Assembly: GCA_033030425.1 (NCBI GenBank)
Contig: JAUFSD010000020.1
Location: forward strand, 1,116,001 to 1,180,000
Reading direction: 5' to 3'
Origin: Verpa conica
Lineage: Eukaryota > Ascomycota > Pezizomycetes > Pezizales > Morchellaceae
DNA: 64,000 nt
This document shows, piece after piece, positions 36,432 through 46,385 of this stretch. The translations under genes and the position numbers were made by a program. Numbering within the stretch: the stretch's first letter is position 1; the number at the start of each line of letters is the position of its first letter. The notes beneath the pieces are model-generated. The model had not been told where the DNA came from. It worked only from the letters and a program-made list of their open reading frames with translations, and made no database searches.

Positions 36432-37824
36432 GTACGGCACCCCTCATTCTCAGTGTAAATAAGTAGCAGGATTTGGTGCTAACATCTACGTTCGTACTTA
36501 CTTTCCCATCCGAATTATAGTCTATTGGTGACCTCTATCGTGATTCAAATACTAAGGGGGTTTTATTTAATTTTTCCAAGGGAGAGTAAATTTTGCTTAG
36601 GGTATTGCTCGTAGGATTGATTGAAATTAGGAAGAAAGTATGGGTTAGCAGTTTCTATCAGATACCAATGAGTTTGATATTTCTATGTAGTTTTCGCTTA
36701 ACTACGTTCAGTCACAATATAGCTCTCACTGCACTCAGTTGCCTTGGGCCTACGTGAAAGTGAGTTTAATCTAATGCAGGTACCTTTAATACTTCCTGGA
36801 TACCCTCTAGGGATTTTTACTTTTATCGGTTTTTACTAAACTAAATCCGTCTGGTGCATGGTACTAATAGAGATATAATGAAAACCCGCCTAATACGGAC
36901 ATTTAGTCCGCCTGATATCGTGGTACCGGGGTATGTTGGGAGATTTGGGGTGTCGCTTATACAATTGCTGAATTAAGTCTACAAAATTAGGTCTTTACAT
37001 GGAGTTTTTTATGCTAGTAGATGCGCAACGGCGGAGAAGCTAGTCGTCCCGGGACTGACCGGGCCATCCTCTACGTATCAGCCGGGTAGAGGAATCTACA
37101 GAGGGAGTATCGGGTGCCGAAGATGCACAATAGAAGGCTGGCTCAGACGTAGCAGCGGTACCCGGGGGAGAAGCCACATACTATGCCAATCGGGTGTGTA
37201 ATGTAAGAACACAGTAGGGCTAGGATAGGCTAAAGAATATCCGAACCAGTAAACGTCGAGGCGCTATGAACAGTTGGAAGCAATGGGGTTTTACGCATCG
37301 TATGATAGAAAAGATGGAGTGTATTAGGAAAGATGGCCGAACGATAGTACACTTTGGGCAGGAACTAAATATGCAAATTAAACATTTTCATAAATTTAAT
37401 AAGACTGGAAATAGGGGTTCCAAGAAAGCTCCCTACCGGTATAAAAAGCAAATAAATATCATTAGTGGTTGAGGCTGAATATGACACAAGCTGTGCATCC
37501 TGCCGATCACCTCAAACAACGCCGAAGATACCGTATTACCTCGACTTATGCGGACGGTTGCCAAGTGGCCTGATTTACAGAATAGTCAAAAACTGAACCC
37601 CATAAGAGCACTCAGCTATGAAAACAACCAACAGCAGAGCGCACAGACAAAATCTGCGTATATCCTGCCTAAGAACAGTATAGTATCCGCAAGCCACGCT
37701 CTTGGCAACCGTTCAAATGGAGGAGATAATACGGTACTAGCAAACCCCAATTCTTCAGCTTAAATTAAAGTAAGGCATTCCAGCATATGACTTAAGTAAC
37801 TAATTAGAACAATACTAAGGTATT

Positions 37825-38121
37825 GTGCCGGAAGCCTTAAAGGGGGACCAAACTAACGAAAGATGCAACGCTCTTGGCACAAGGGTTAGGTGTTCTTATA
37901 CATCCCCAGTGTCATAACCAATCCCAGTGTTGTCAACCTATACTTGAACTGCACCTCAGTAGCTTGGTAATAACTGAGAAAAATGACCCTAAGTGGAGAG
38001 TTTCTCAAAATAAAAGCCTTATGAAAACTACCTAAGTATGCCTGGGAATTATACATTTAATCTTACTGCCAAGAGCGTTGCATGTTTCGTTAGTTTGGTC
38101 CCCCTTTAAGGCTTCCGGCAC
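37825..38121. mobile_element. MITE with 55-bp near-perfect terminal inverted repeats, 297 bp
   Basis: Left arm 37825-37879 begins GTGCCGGAAGCCTTAAAGGG; right arm 38067-38121 is its reverse complement with a single mismatch in 55 bp. No coding frame. The flanks (AAGGTATT on the left, CATACCCC on the right) show no clear target duplication. The high arm identity suggests recent insertion or selection on the hairpin. Confidence 0.8.
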
Positions 38122-38251
38122 CATACCCCACATCGTGCACACAAACCCTATTTACGAACAATCCGTTGGCTTGGATAATACTATCTTCCCTCGATAACTC
38201 CTTGATCATTTTAAAACTTACCAATTCAGACGTAGCCGTACCATCTAATGA

Positions 38252-38341
38252 TAATGTACTCGAAAATTTAAAAAGTATCGAGCTGGAACCTGAAACCCTA
38301 ATCAGTCCCCTCGATACTTTTTGAATTCGCTAGTACATATT
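38252..38341. repeat. Short hairpin, about 30-bp arms
   Basis: AATGTACTCG...TTAAAAAGTATCGAG (38253-38282) and CTCGATACTTTTTGAATTCG...GTACATATT (38309-38341) form inverted arms around a 26-bp loop containing AACCCTAATC. Confidence 0.6.
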
Positions 38342-39360
38342 TTGGGTAATTTGGTGTATGTGTTTATTACTATTAATACCACCAGGTAAAAAACAAAACT
38401 TAGGCTATATTTTCTTTAACTCTCTTTCCTTTTAACCCCTACTCTAGTCTCTATACATATTGTATTCATAAGCCGCGACAGAGTTCCATTACATAAAACA
38501 TTACGGTGCAACGTGAACGGAGCTGCGTTCAACTCACGTAGTACCCGCCAGTATTCACTACCAAGTCCTAAGATGAGGTATTACGTATAGGTATCATGTC
38601 ACAAACTACCCCAGAGTATTACATAATACTTATGACTACCATGATTATCATAGCCCAAGGACGAAAACCAGAATAAAGAAACCCGCCCCGACCTGAATAT
38701 CCAGGGTTAGGGTTCGAACACCAAACCTCGAGAATGTCTACGCATGGGCCCTAAGAGTAGTTGAGAGAAGTGCCGAGAGTCATTTGACTGTCGCATTGAG
38801 GTTTCTCGCATATTTAACGAATCAGGGCTAAGGGTAGGTGTTTCCGGTACCCCGGGGGTCCCTCAGGCCCAAGACTTTTGTAATCGGATTATGACACCTC
38901 AAGTAAATCAGTAGTTTAAGGTGAGAAAGGGTGTTTGAAGACACCTATAATCGTACCCATGAACCCGAACCATACATGAAGGTTACCCCAGACACGTTTC
39001 TTGACACATTCCGTACGCTTTGACCTTCTGCGGGTTTCACCGCCCTGTTACGGGGATGCTATTAATCACTCTTCTCCTTTTCCCTTTTGAAAGGACAGAT
39101 CCACGAATGTAGGCGGGTAATGAAAGGTCATCCATCGGTCCCCGCCAGCGGAACACACCGCCCCCACTATGCTCGCCAAATGCCAAGACAATTCTACAAA
39201 AGTGAAACATAAATACATTCGATTCTATCACAACACTGTCACTGAGAGCGGGTCCCACGGTCCAAGCGGGCTTTTCTTTTCTGGTTAATTCCGTATATTC
39301 CAAGTAGAGAGAAAGAGTACCTTTCCAGAGTACATAATACTTTAAAAAAACGAAACGTAA

Positions 39361-39858
39361 TTATAATCCATTAGCTTTGACAGAAACCTTCCCCCCAAAC
39401 CTCAAACCATTATCCTCGTCCACCGAATCCTGCCACTGCTTAATAGCCTCCTCTATCAGTCTAGCATCCATCTCGCGTCGTTCGATCATCTCCGTCACGG
39501 CTCTTTTTATCAACTCTGCAGACTCGTGGAGCTCTTTGAGTATACTCTCGAATCGGTTATCTGGTAGGTCGGGCATGTCCTTCTCATCGACTCCCCGCCC
39601 GTCGGGAGTGTTCATCGAGTCGACCATTGTATCTAGCATAACCGTGTTCTCGGGAACGTCATCGCTTATCGCGCCGCCGATGGTAACCGCCTCCAACCTC
39701 CGTTCGATCGAGGATATCAAGTTGCAATCCATTACCGACTCTGCCCCAGACCGCTCCTCACACATGTGTACACCCTGACTCTGCCACTGTTGATAATCGA
39801 AATGGAAACCGTGTGGTGTGTTCTCCGGGTCAACTTCGTTCATCAATATGTCCGACAT
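39361..39858 (-). CDS. Small acidic helical protein, unknown function (165 aa)
   Basis: ATG at 39858, stop at 39361, no intron needed. The protein is rich in Asp, Glu and Met. The segment from about residue 100 to 150 (RFESILKELHESAELIKRAV and MIERREMDARLIEEAIKQW) is a long charged amphipathic helix, likely a coiled coil. No signal peptide or membrane segment. I do not recognise a family. Real coding sequence is suggested by length, ATG start and composition. An upstream or downstream exon cannot be excluded. Confidence 0.55.
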   Translation of the reverse strand: MSDILMNEVDPENTPHGFHFDYQQWQSQGVHMCEERSGAESVMDCNLISSIERRLEAVTIGGAISDDVPENTVMLDTMVDSMNTPDGRGVDEKDMPDLPDNRFESILKELHESAELIKRAVTEMIERREMDARLIEEAIKQWQDSVDEDNGLRFGGKVSVKANGL

Positions 39859-40883
39859 TCTCCTAATTAATCCTTAGCTTACTTGACTAGGTGGTTCGTC
39901 GTCTTCCGGCTTTAGGGCTTGTTAGGATACTTACGGTTAAAGTATTCGAGTAGTTAGTTTCGTTTGGGATAGCGCTGTAGACAGGGCAGGGTGAGATTAA
40001 GCTACGGGTATGGTAGTAGTGTATGCGGGCTGGACGAGACGGGGACACCCCCTTATACATATAGTCCCCGGGGCATCCATACTTCAGCACGGTCTTCATA
40101 GAATATGCCCCTATGAAATTAGGTAAAGAGACACGGGACCATTAATAGGGGGCATCGCATATTATACCAAGCCAATGATCCAAGTTACTCTTAATAGAGG
40201 CCATACCGTATGTAACAAAAACCACCAAAAATGTACACATTCTCGCTCGAGTTTTGTCATCTTACCGCTGATGACATTAATATTACCCTGTACCATACGG
40301 ATGTCGGTTCCGCCAATCCTGGCGTTGATTAATCGATTCGCGTAGCTCAACCCTGGGAATAGGTAATCACTGCCCGGGATTATCCGTGAAGCTGGGAGTT
40401 TCGCTTATGCGACGCCAAGGCTCGTTTATGCCGGCAAAGCTTAACCCAACGGCTTTACTGAGCATCCACGTGAGGGGGAGAAATAGTTGATGTTGACTAA
40501 TCTCGTATTATCTGTTTCAATTGGAAAGATGGGGGCATATTGTGGTGGGACTTGCCAGAGCGGATAAACGTCTTAGGCCAGTCACATGATAGCGAAGAGC
40601 ATGGCAAAATATTTATACTGTGGAAAGATTTTAAGAACTAAGGTTTAACTTATGGGGTTTCTCTGAGGGTTCATGTGTTAATTCATAAGTGTTGGTGGGT
40701 AAGGGATACTTCGCTTGGGTGCTGCCCCAGCATGCTATTAGGTTGACTCGTTTGATGTCCCTTTCTTGGTTAGTACCGGCAGAGTCATCTCATTCCTGGG
40801 ACAATAGTGAATAAACCGGGAATTTAGGGTAGGTTGCGGTTATTATGAGATTAGCGAGGGCGCCGTCGGATTTCATGTCTTAC

Positions 40884-41306
40884 TACAGCGTACGGCAAAA
40901 AAGATCGAGAAACCAGGGTCTGCTACCAGGGTATTGTGGCCAATCCTACTACTACTTGTCCACCAGGGTAAGAACCCGGAAACAGGGGGGGTACGCACGG
41001 AGATGTCTCGGAGCTACAGATTCACCTGAAATCTACAAATAAGGCAAATAACTAGCTAAGATTCCCAATATTAAACAGGTTCAGGAAGATTCCATTACCA
41101 AGAATAGCATATAATCCAATACATGATACCAAAATTTATACCACCGCCACTTATCTACCCCCCCTGGTTGTGCCCGTGCATACCCCTCCTGTTTCCGGGT
41201 TCTTATGCTGGCGGACAAGTAGAATCTTTGCCAAAAACCTAATGAACGAATAGGAACGCTGATTCTCGTGTCTTGCGTTTCTCGATTTTTTTTACCGTTC
41301 GCTGTA
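40884..41306. repeat. Imperfect inverted repeat, arms 117-133 bp
   Basis: Left arm 40884-41000 and right arm 41174-41306 are inverted copies. TACAGCGTACGGCAAAAAAG matches TACAGCGAACGGTAAAAAAA read on the other strand, and GTAAGAACCCGGAAACAGGG matches ATAAGAACCCGGAAACAGGA. Arms differ by indels; the spacer is about 170 bp. Further GATCTTTTCT-type inverted pieces continue to 41450. Likely a degraded TIR element. Confidence 0.55.
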
Positions 41307-41332
41307 CAGCCTCTGGTAGAAAAGATCGGGGA

Positions 41333-41412
41333 ACAAGGGTAGCCGACAAGGGTTCTTGGGCCAATACTATTGCTAGAATCTTCGCCGAGACTGTGAAAGG
41401 CCAATCAAGGCC
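41333..41412 (+). repeat. Dispersed repeat R2, partial copy
   Basis: GGCCAATACTATTGCTAGAATCTTCGCCGAGA and GGCCAATCAAGG recur in the R2 copies at 31568 and 35351. Confidence 0.45.
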
Positions 41413-41986
41413 CCGAATCTAAGGTTTTATGTTTCCCGATCTTTTCTTCCGGAGGCTGTAGATGCTATTGTCGGGTGGCAAAATTAAGCGAATAACCCAC
41501 TTCCATCCACAACTACTCAACCACAGTTTGAATTAGAATAGATATTCAGAATAAATTTAAAAAGTACTTTAAATATATAGATATCTTTGGTACCACCAAT
41601 TCGTCTTAATGACTACGTCTATCATCTCTACCTTGTGTGGGGGAGGGGGTGATGTGTATTGCGGTTACGGTCTCGACGTTTGCTTAATTTTGACATCCGA
41701 CATTTTTTTTTTATATCAAGTGATTTTACTGTTCTGGGTATAAAATCTGGTATGCAGTAAAAACTATGACCTATTTGACACCCGACAATACCTAGTAGTT
41801 AAATATCAACAAGGGTTAGGTTTACGGGGTTCTGAGCTTGTTCTGCAGACTTTTATTCCCAAAGTAGTAAGCCTAGTGGCACTATAATACATCCTGGTAG
41901 TTCTTATCCGATCTCACTCATTCATCCTAGCCTTTATTGGTTAATTATACTGAGCCACCACAGACCCAAACTCACCGTATATAACT

Positions 41987-43912
41987 CTAGAATACCATCT
42001 CGCCGCCCTCCTCAATCCCATGTTGTGGGCTGTCCGATTCTCGCTTTATATATATCGGGGACCCTTCAGAATCGCTGTCATACCCATTACTCTCGTCGCT
42101 ATTGCCGTGGCTGACCAAGCTCATTTCTCCACCACCCTCGTCAAATTCCTCTAGGGCAAAAAGTTTCCTCCGAATCTTTTCGGCCTGCCGGTCCTCTGCA
42201 CTCAGCCCTGCATCAACTCTATCAAGGTCTTCGCCGGTCCATGGGTTGCCGCTGTCGTCAATCTCACTATTGCTTTTATCCGGTACGTCATATACCTCGT
42301 CATCACTGTCGGAACAAGAATCCAGCGCGTAAAGCTGCCTTCTAATTTTTTCGGCGACCCGCTGCTCCATGGTAAGATAACGCGTAGGAAACTCCACTTC
42401 GTCTTGCTCCGAGCTGTAGGAACTGCTCTCCGCGTTACTTTCCCACCCATACTCTTGCTCTGAGCATGATTCCAATGCAAAAAGTTTTCGATGGGTCCTT
42501 TCCGACGTTCTCTCTGGAGTATTCAGCTCGATAATCTGATGTTCGCCCTTGTTGGTAGCCGTGGTGGTAATGCCCAACGACTCAGTATCGTGCTGGGGTG
42601 GATGGATGTCTAACCGCGGAGTGCGATTGGTGCCGTCTCCAGCACGTCGCCTTTCATCTCTTCTACTGCTCTCCCCAGATCTTTGTTCAGTCCGCTTTTC
42701 TTCCTGACCTCTCTTCCTACGACTACCCTTAACACTCCCTGGTCGCCGAGGGCTATCATCCCCTCCGTCAATACCAGCTTCTGCACGGCTTCGCTTCTTA
42801 CTAGCCACCGATTCACCAAGACCGGACTCGATAATCATTTTCCAAACAACCCCGTGAAGCTCCAACAATAGTGGGTGAACCAGAGGAAGTGTCTCGGGGT
42901 GGTTTGTATATAGCCGAAAAACATCTCTGTCCTTTAGCGCCCTAACGGTCGTTTTGTGGTACGATAGCTTTACGCCACCTACAACCTGTTGTTCAGGCAG
43001 CTCAGGTAGCTGTGTTGTCCACGTTTTCAACTCCTCATCGTCATGGTACCAGTGGAACACTACGTCATAGCTTTTGCATGTCGCATAATCAAAGGGCTCC
43101 TGTAACGGCAAAGGGGCGAGATGGAGGAGACCCGTGTCAAAGTATGTGTGGAGGTCCTGGGTCAGTGCGATCGAATTCATGGTGGTATATGTGGCACCCC
43201 CGGCGAGGATATCCCAGAACCGATCTCGCATCGCTGGGCCAAGTATAATAGTTAGGAACATCCAAAACGGTGCCGATGAGTGGGGATCCGAAACAATGCT
43301 ATGAGGGATGATGTGTGCGTGACTAAGTGTTGTCGCTGAGCGGAGTGAGATGGGGCAGCAATTGTCATGACGATGGATGCAGTTTGCTTTTTGCCGGAGG
43401 TTACGTTTTATAGAGGATGCCGTAGAGAGTGTAGCAGGAGGTTCCGTATCTACAGCGCCCGGTAGGCGGGACAGCCCAAGAGCTGTAAAAAGAGGTGTGA
43501 ATAGGGTGATCGGGTCGTTGGGGGTGCCAATGGGGTCTGAACCGGTGCTATGTTCGGTTGGGCGCCGGCCGCCCCAAGAGCGGGCATCAAGAAGTGCCAC
43601 TGTGCACAGGTGGGAAAGAAGACGAAGTTGGGGGACATCGAGTGTAAGAACTCGATCAACGAACGAGGTGATGGTATGGTGCCCGGTGACAGTAGAACCC
43701 CCCTCGGCTTCAGATACTGGGGATGTTGCTGGCATATTGCGAAAGACGGCACCCAGCAACACCCTTTCAGTATTTCGTAGGCCTCGTTGAGGTGCCCAGA
43801 GGTGTGCCTGGATCCGAGCATAAAGATTTGGTACTTGGAGATACAAAGGTGGTGCAAGGGAGCACGAATTGTTTTGGGGAGTTTTAACAGAGGGCTGTGC
43901 TGCGCTTTCCAT
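41987..43912 (-). CDS. HNH-nuclease-like fungal protein with triplicated acidic motif (641 aa)
   Basis: An intronless frame from ATG 43912. Residues about 180-320 look like the HNH-type domain common in fungal genomes: a Cys/His cluster (NCIHRHDNCCPISL), then LSHAHIIPHSI, then NSIALTQDLHTYFDTGLLHL. The HIIPHS and N..L...LH.YFD pattern fits the metal-binding HNH fold. Whether it cuts DNA is unknown. After about 390 the protein becomes disordered: a basic KR/RE-rich stretch, then Ser/Asp/Glu-rich sequence with three copies of an (R)(R)(K/Q)L(F/Y)AL(D/E) motif near residues 475, 522 and 577, each followed by acidic residues. The coding strand switches from C-rich to G-rich midway. A TATATAA-like site lies about 230 bp upstream (near 44143) and a telomere-like site at 44277. 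Confidence 0.75.
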   Translation of the reverse strand: MESAAQPSVKTPQNNSCSLAPPLYLQVPNLYARIQAHLWAPQRGLRNTERVLLGAVFRNMPATSPVSEAEGGSTVTGHHTITSFVDRVLTLDVPQLRLLSHLCTVALLDARSWGGRRPTEHSTGSDPIGTPNDPITLFTPLFTALGLSRLPGAVDTEPPATLSTASSIKRNLRQKANCIHRHDNCCPISLRSATTLSHAHIIPHSIVSDPHSSAPFWMFLTIILGPAMRDRFWDILAGGATYTTMNSIALTQDLHTYFDTGLLHLAPLPLQEPFDYATCKSYDVVFHWYHDDEELKTWTTQLPELPEQQVVGGVKLSYHKTTVRALKDRDVFRLYTNHPETLPLVHPLLLELHGVVWKMIIESGLGESVASKKRSRAEAGIDGGDDSPRRPGSVKGSRRKRGQEEKRTEQRSGESSRRDERRRAGDGTNRTPRLDIHPPQHDTESLGITTTATNKGEHQIIELNTPERTSERTHRKLFALESCSEQEYGWESNAESSSYSSEQDEVEFPTRYLTMEQRVAEKIRRQLYALDSCSDSDDEVYDVPDKSNSEIDDSGNPWTGEDLDRVDAGLSAEDRQAEKIRRKLFALEEFDEGGGEMSLVSHGNSDESNGYDSDSEGSPIYIKRESDSPQHGIEEGGEMVF

Positions 43913-46385
43913 GATGGAACCGAGAGCTAGAATAGAGTTATGGCCAAGAATAACCCTACAAAAGGAAGAACGAGAGCCTACTTAATGAATTAGGACAGAT
44001 AATAGGGCCACTGAGTCGAACATGCGAAGGAGTAACGATGACCAAGGTGTAGGGAGAGCTCTGATGGTACTAGAAATGATATGAATATGATGTGAATTAT
44101 ATCGGGGGTAACGGAAAGAGAGAGAGGTATCTGCCGAGAAGTTATATAATAGTCGTGGAGATGAAGATGGAGGGGGTGGGTGGATAGGTGGAGGTGGAGA
44201 GGTGAAGGGCGGAGAGGACAGATTAAGGTGCGGCTCTGCTGTCTTGGCTATGCCAAGCTTGGTCACCAAGCACTCGGGTTAGGGTTAACACAAGATTGCG
44301 GCTCTGTCTAGGTACGGGACAGTTACATAATGATAATTATGGATATACGAAGGCGGGGCGCTGAGGCTCTGTGAGTGTTTTATTGTTAAATTCAGCTGCG
44401 TCTAGAGACTAGCGAGAGCGAATAAAGGCACACCGCGGAAAACACCGTGGAAAGCGCCGACCGCAAAACCCATAACTAGGACAGGCAAGAAACACTATCC
44501 ACTATGAAGACACTACCCTCAAAACCAATGAGCTAGATGCTTCTCGAAATGTACTTGAGTTCGAGGTATATCCGGAACAGACTACGAAATATCTGGCCTA
44601 CAACAAAGTCGCCTAGGTAGTTGATGATACATTTATAGTTCTTGGGGAGCAACTGTCGGAACTGTTTCTCGCCACCCCAACTCTTGGTGAGTGGATATCT
44701 GATGATTTCCACAAAATCCTTCTCATTTTAGAGAGCCCCAATAGTATACGACTAACGGTATTCCAAGAGTATTTATACGGCGACTTTACCCTAAATATAC
44801 CGGGGTGTACCTCCATGTTCAAGAATATTATCTATTGTATGTGCTATTCCTATGTAGTCCCCTCTAATTCCCTTACAGTGGTACCTATATGAGCCAGCAT
44901 TTTCAGGGCTAAGTAGACATCAGCCAAGTTGAGCTTGGACTCGTTACCATTAAAATATTAAACCCATACGGCGGTTCACCTACCTATTCGGACGGAGCTA
45001 CAAAGGCGAGTCTTCCTGACACCCCCTAGCTTTCTAACGCCTACTCCCTGGAGAACAAAGTAGCAGCGACGGCGTATCAACAATCTTTGTGATTTCGGTC
45101 TCCAGCTGATAATACCTGGAGAGACTAACCAGACCCCCCCACCGAACCCCAAGTTCTTGGTTGACTGTCGCCTGATAAATAACCTCGTTCCTGCCAAATT
45201 CCTCACCACTATTAGACGAGTAGAAGCCCCTCTCCCCCGGCGCCTCGGCCACCAAATATAACCTAGGCCTATTGTGTATAATACGTTTTTAGTCGAGATC
45301 TCCGATGACCACCAAACCCCGATAAAGTATTATCATAAAGTTTATATCCCTTGGTGATGATGGAAAGGCGAAAAAGGCATACCGGTGAACCAATCATACA
45401 TGAAACAACAGCACCACCCTGAACCTGTCGTTTTCATGGCTATGTATAGCCCTTGCGGTCAGGTTGCTATCACTTCTATTATTCATTATGAAACGAGCTA
45501 TTAATAAATTACCAGTAAAGCGGTATTCTCTATAAGGAAATAGTAAAAATATATCAATAAATGATAAAATATCACCCTATGTACGGATATTATCCCTTAA
45601 ACCGTCACACACAATCATTTGGGGCCAGTCTTTCAATGATATACCCAGCAGCAACACCTCTAGATATTACAGAAATTATGCTAGAAATGTAGACTACATT
45701 CCCCAAATCAAGGTTTTTATAAATTCAATGGATTATAGCCAGTGGTTGGGTGGCAAGGCTGGAAAATCGGGGGTTGTGGCAAGATAAGTCCCGCCCGGGC
45801 GGTCCAAGGGATAAATTTTACTCCTTGTATTTCTACATTCAATTACTACGCTTTGGGCGACAAGAGGACATCTCGAATTCTGATGTTCCCCAACGGTTGA
45901 AATATTACGGGTTCTTAATTAATACTAAAGAATAGTATACTAAAAATACCATCTACATTCTATCACCGAACCTCTTCCTAGCTCGAAGTTGTTTATCTTA
46001 GTACCACATAAAGTAGATTCATCAACAATCCTCTATTACATCCCCCGAGGTTGTAGAGTATGACTTAGTGGAGGCCTGCTGGGCCCCGGACGGTCGCGAC
46101 CACTACCTATCTCGCTATTTCTCTATACCTGACAGATAAACTAGAACCATGGAAGCACTAATCTTTGTCCTGCTAAATACATAACCCTTCAACTCTAGCA
46201 CACAGCCTAATTTCAAGACACAACCTAGTTGATCGTATATATCTCATTTGGACTATAGATACCTGATGTAATATCTCGATATACGACTGTGTCGGCGGTT
46301 TAGCTTACGAGCGTCAACTTTGATGGTTTGGATGTCTTGGATAAGGTTTTACAAGATCCCATGGGGGAATATACGTACTTAGTTT
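43913..46385. other. Intergenic
   Basis: Promoter side of the HNH-like gene, and 2 kb of sequence without a supported gene. The telomere-like GGGTTAGGGTTAA is at 44277-44289. A plus-strand open stretch at 44612-44892 has protein-like composition but no ATG or recognisable family. Confidence 0.4.

Larger units (their letters stand above)
36432..39360. other. Gene-poor interval with MITEs
   Basis: Frames at 37266-37472 and 37548-37763 lack family resemblance. A MITE (37825-38121), a short hairpin (38252-38341) and a telomere-like site (38703-38714) are the visible structures. Confidence 0.4.
39859..41986. other. Intergenic with inverted repeats
   Basis: No gene supported. Structures seen are the large inverted repeat 40884-41306, an R2 copy at 41333-41412, and a telomere-like AGGGTTAGG at 41814-41822. 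Confidence 0.4.

Noticed and set aside
39037..39303. 88-codon minus frame downstream of the small acidic gene
   Set aside because: Opens with TTG and shows no family resemblance; could be UTR.
44612..44892. Plus-strand open stretch of about 90 codons with protein-like composition
   Set aside because: No ATG start, no recognisable domain; length is within chance for the window.
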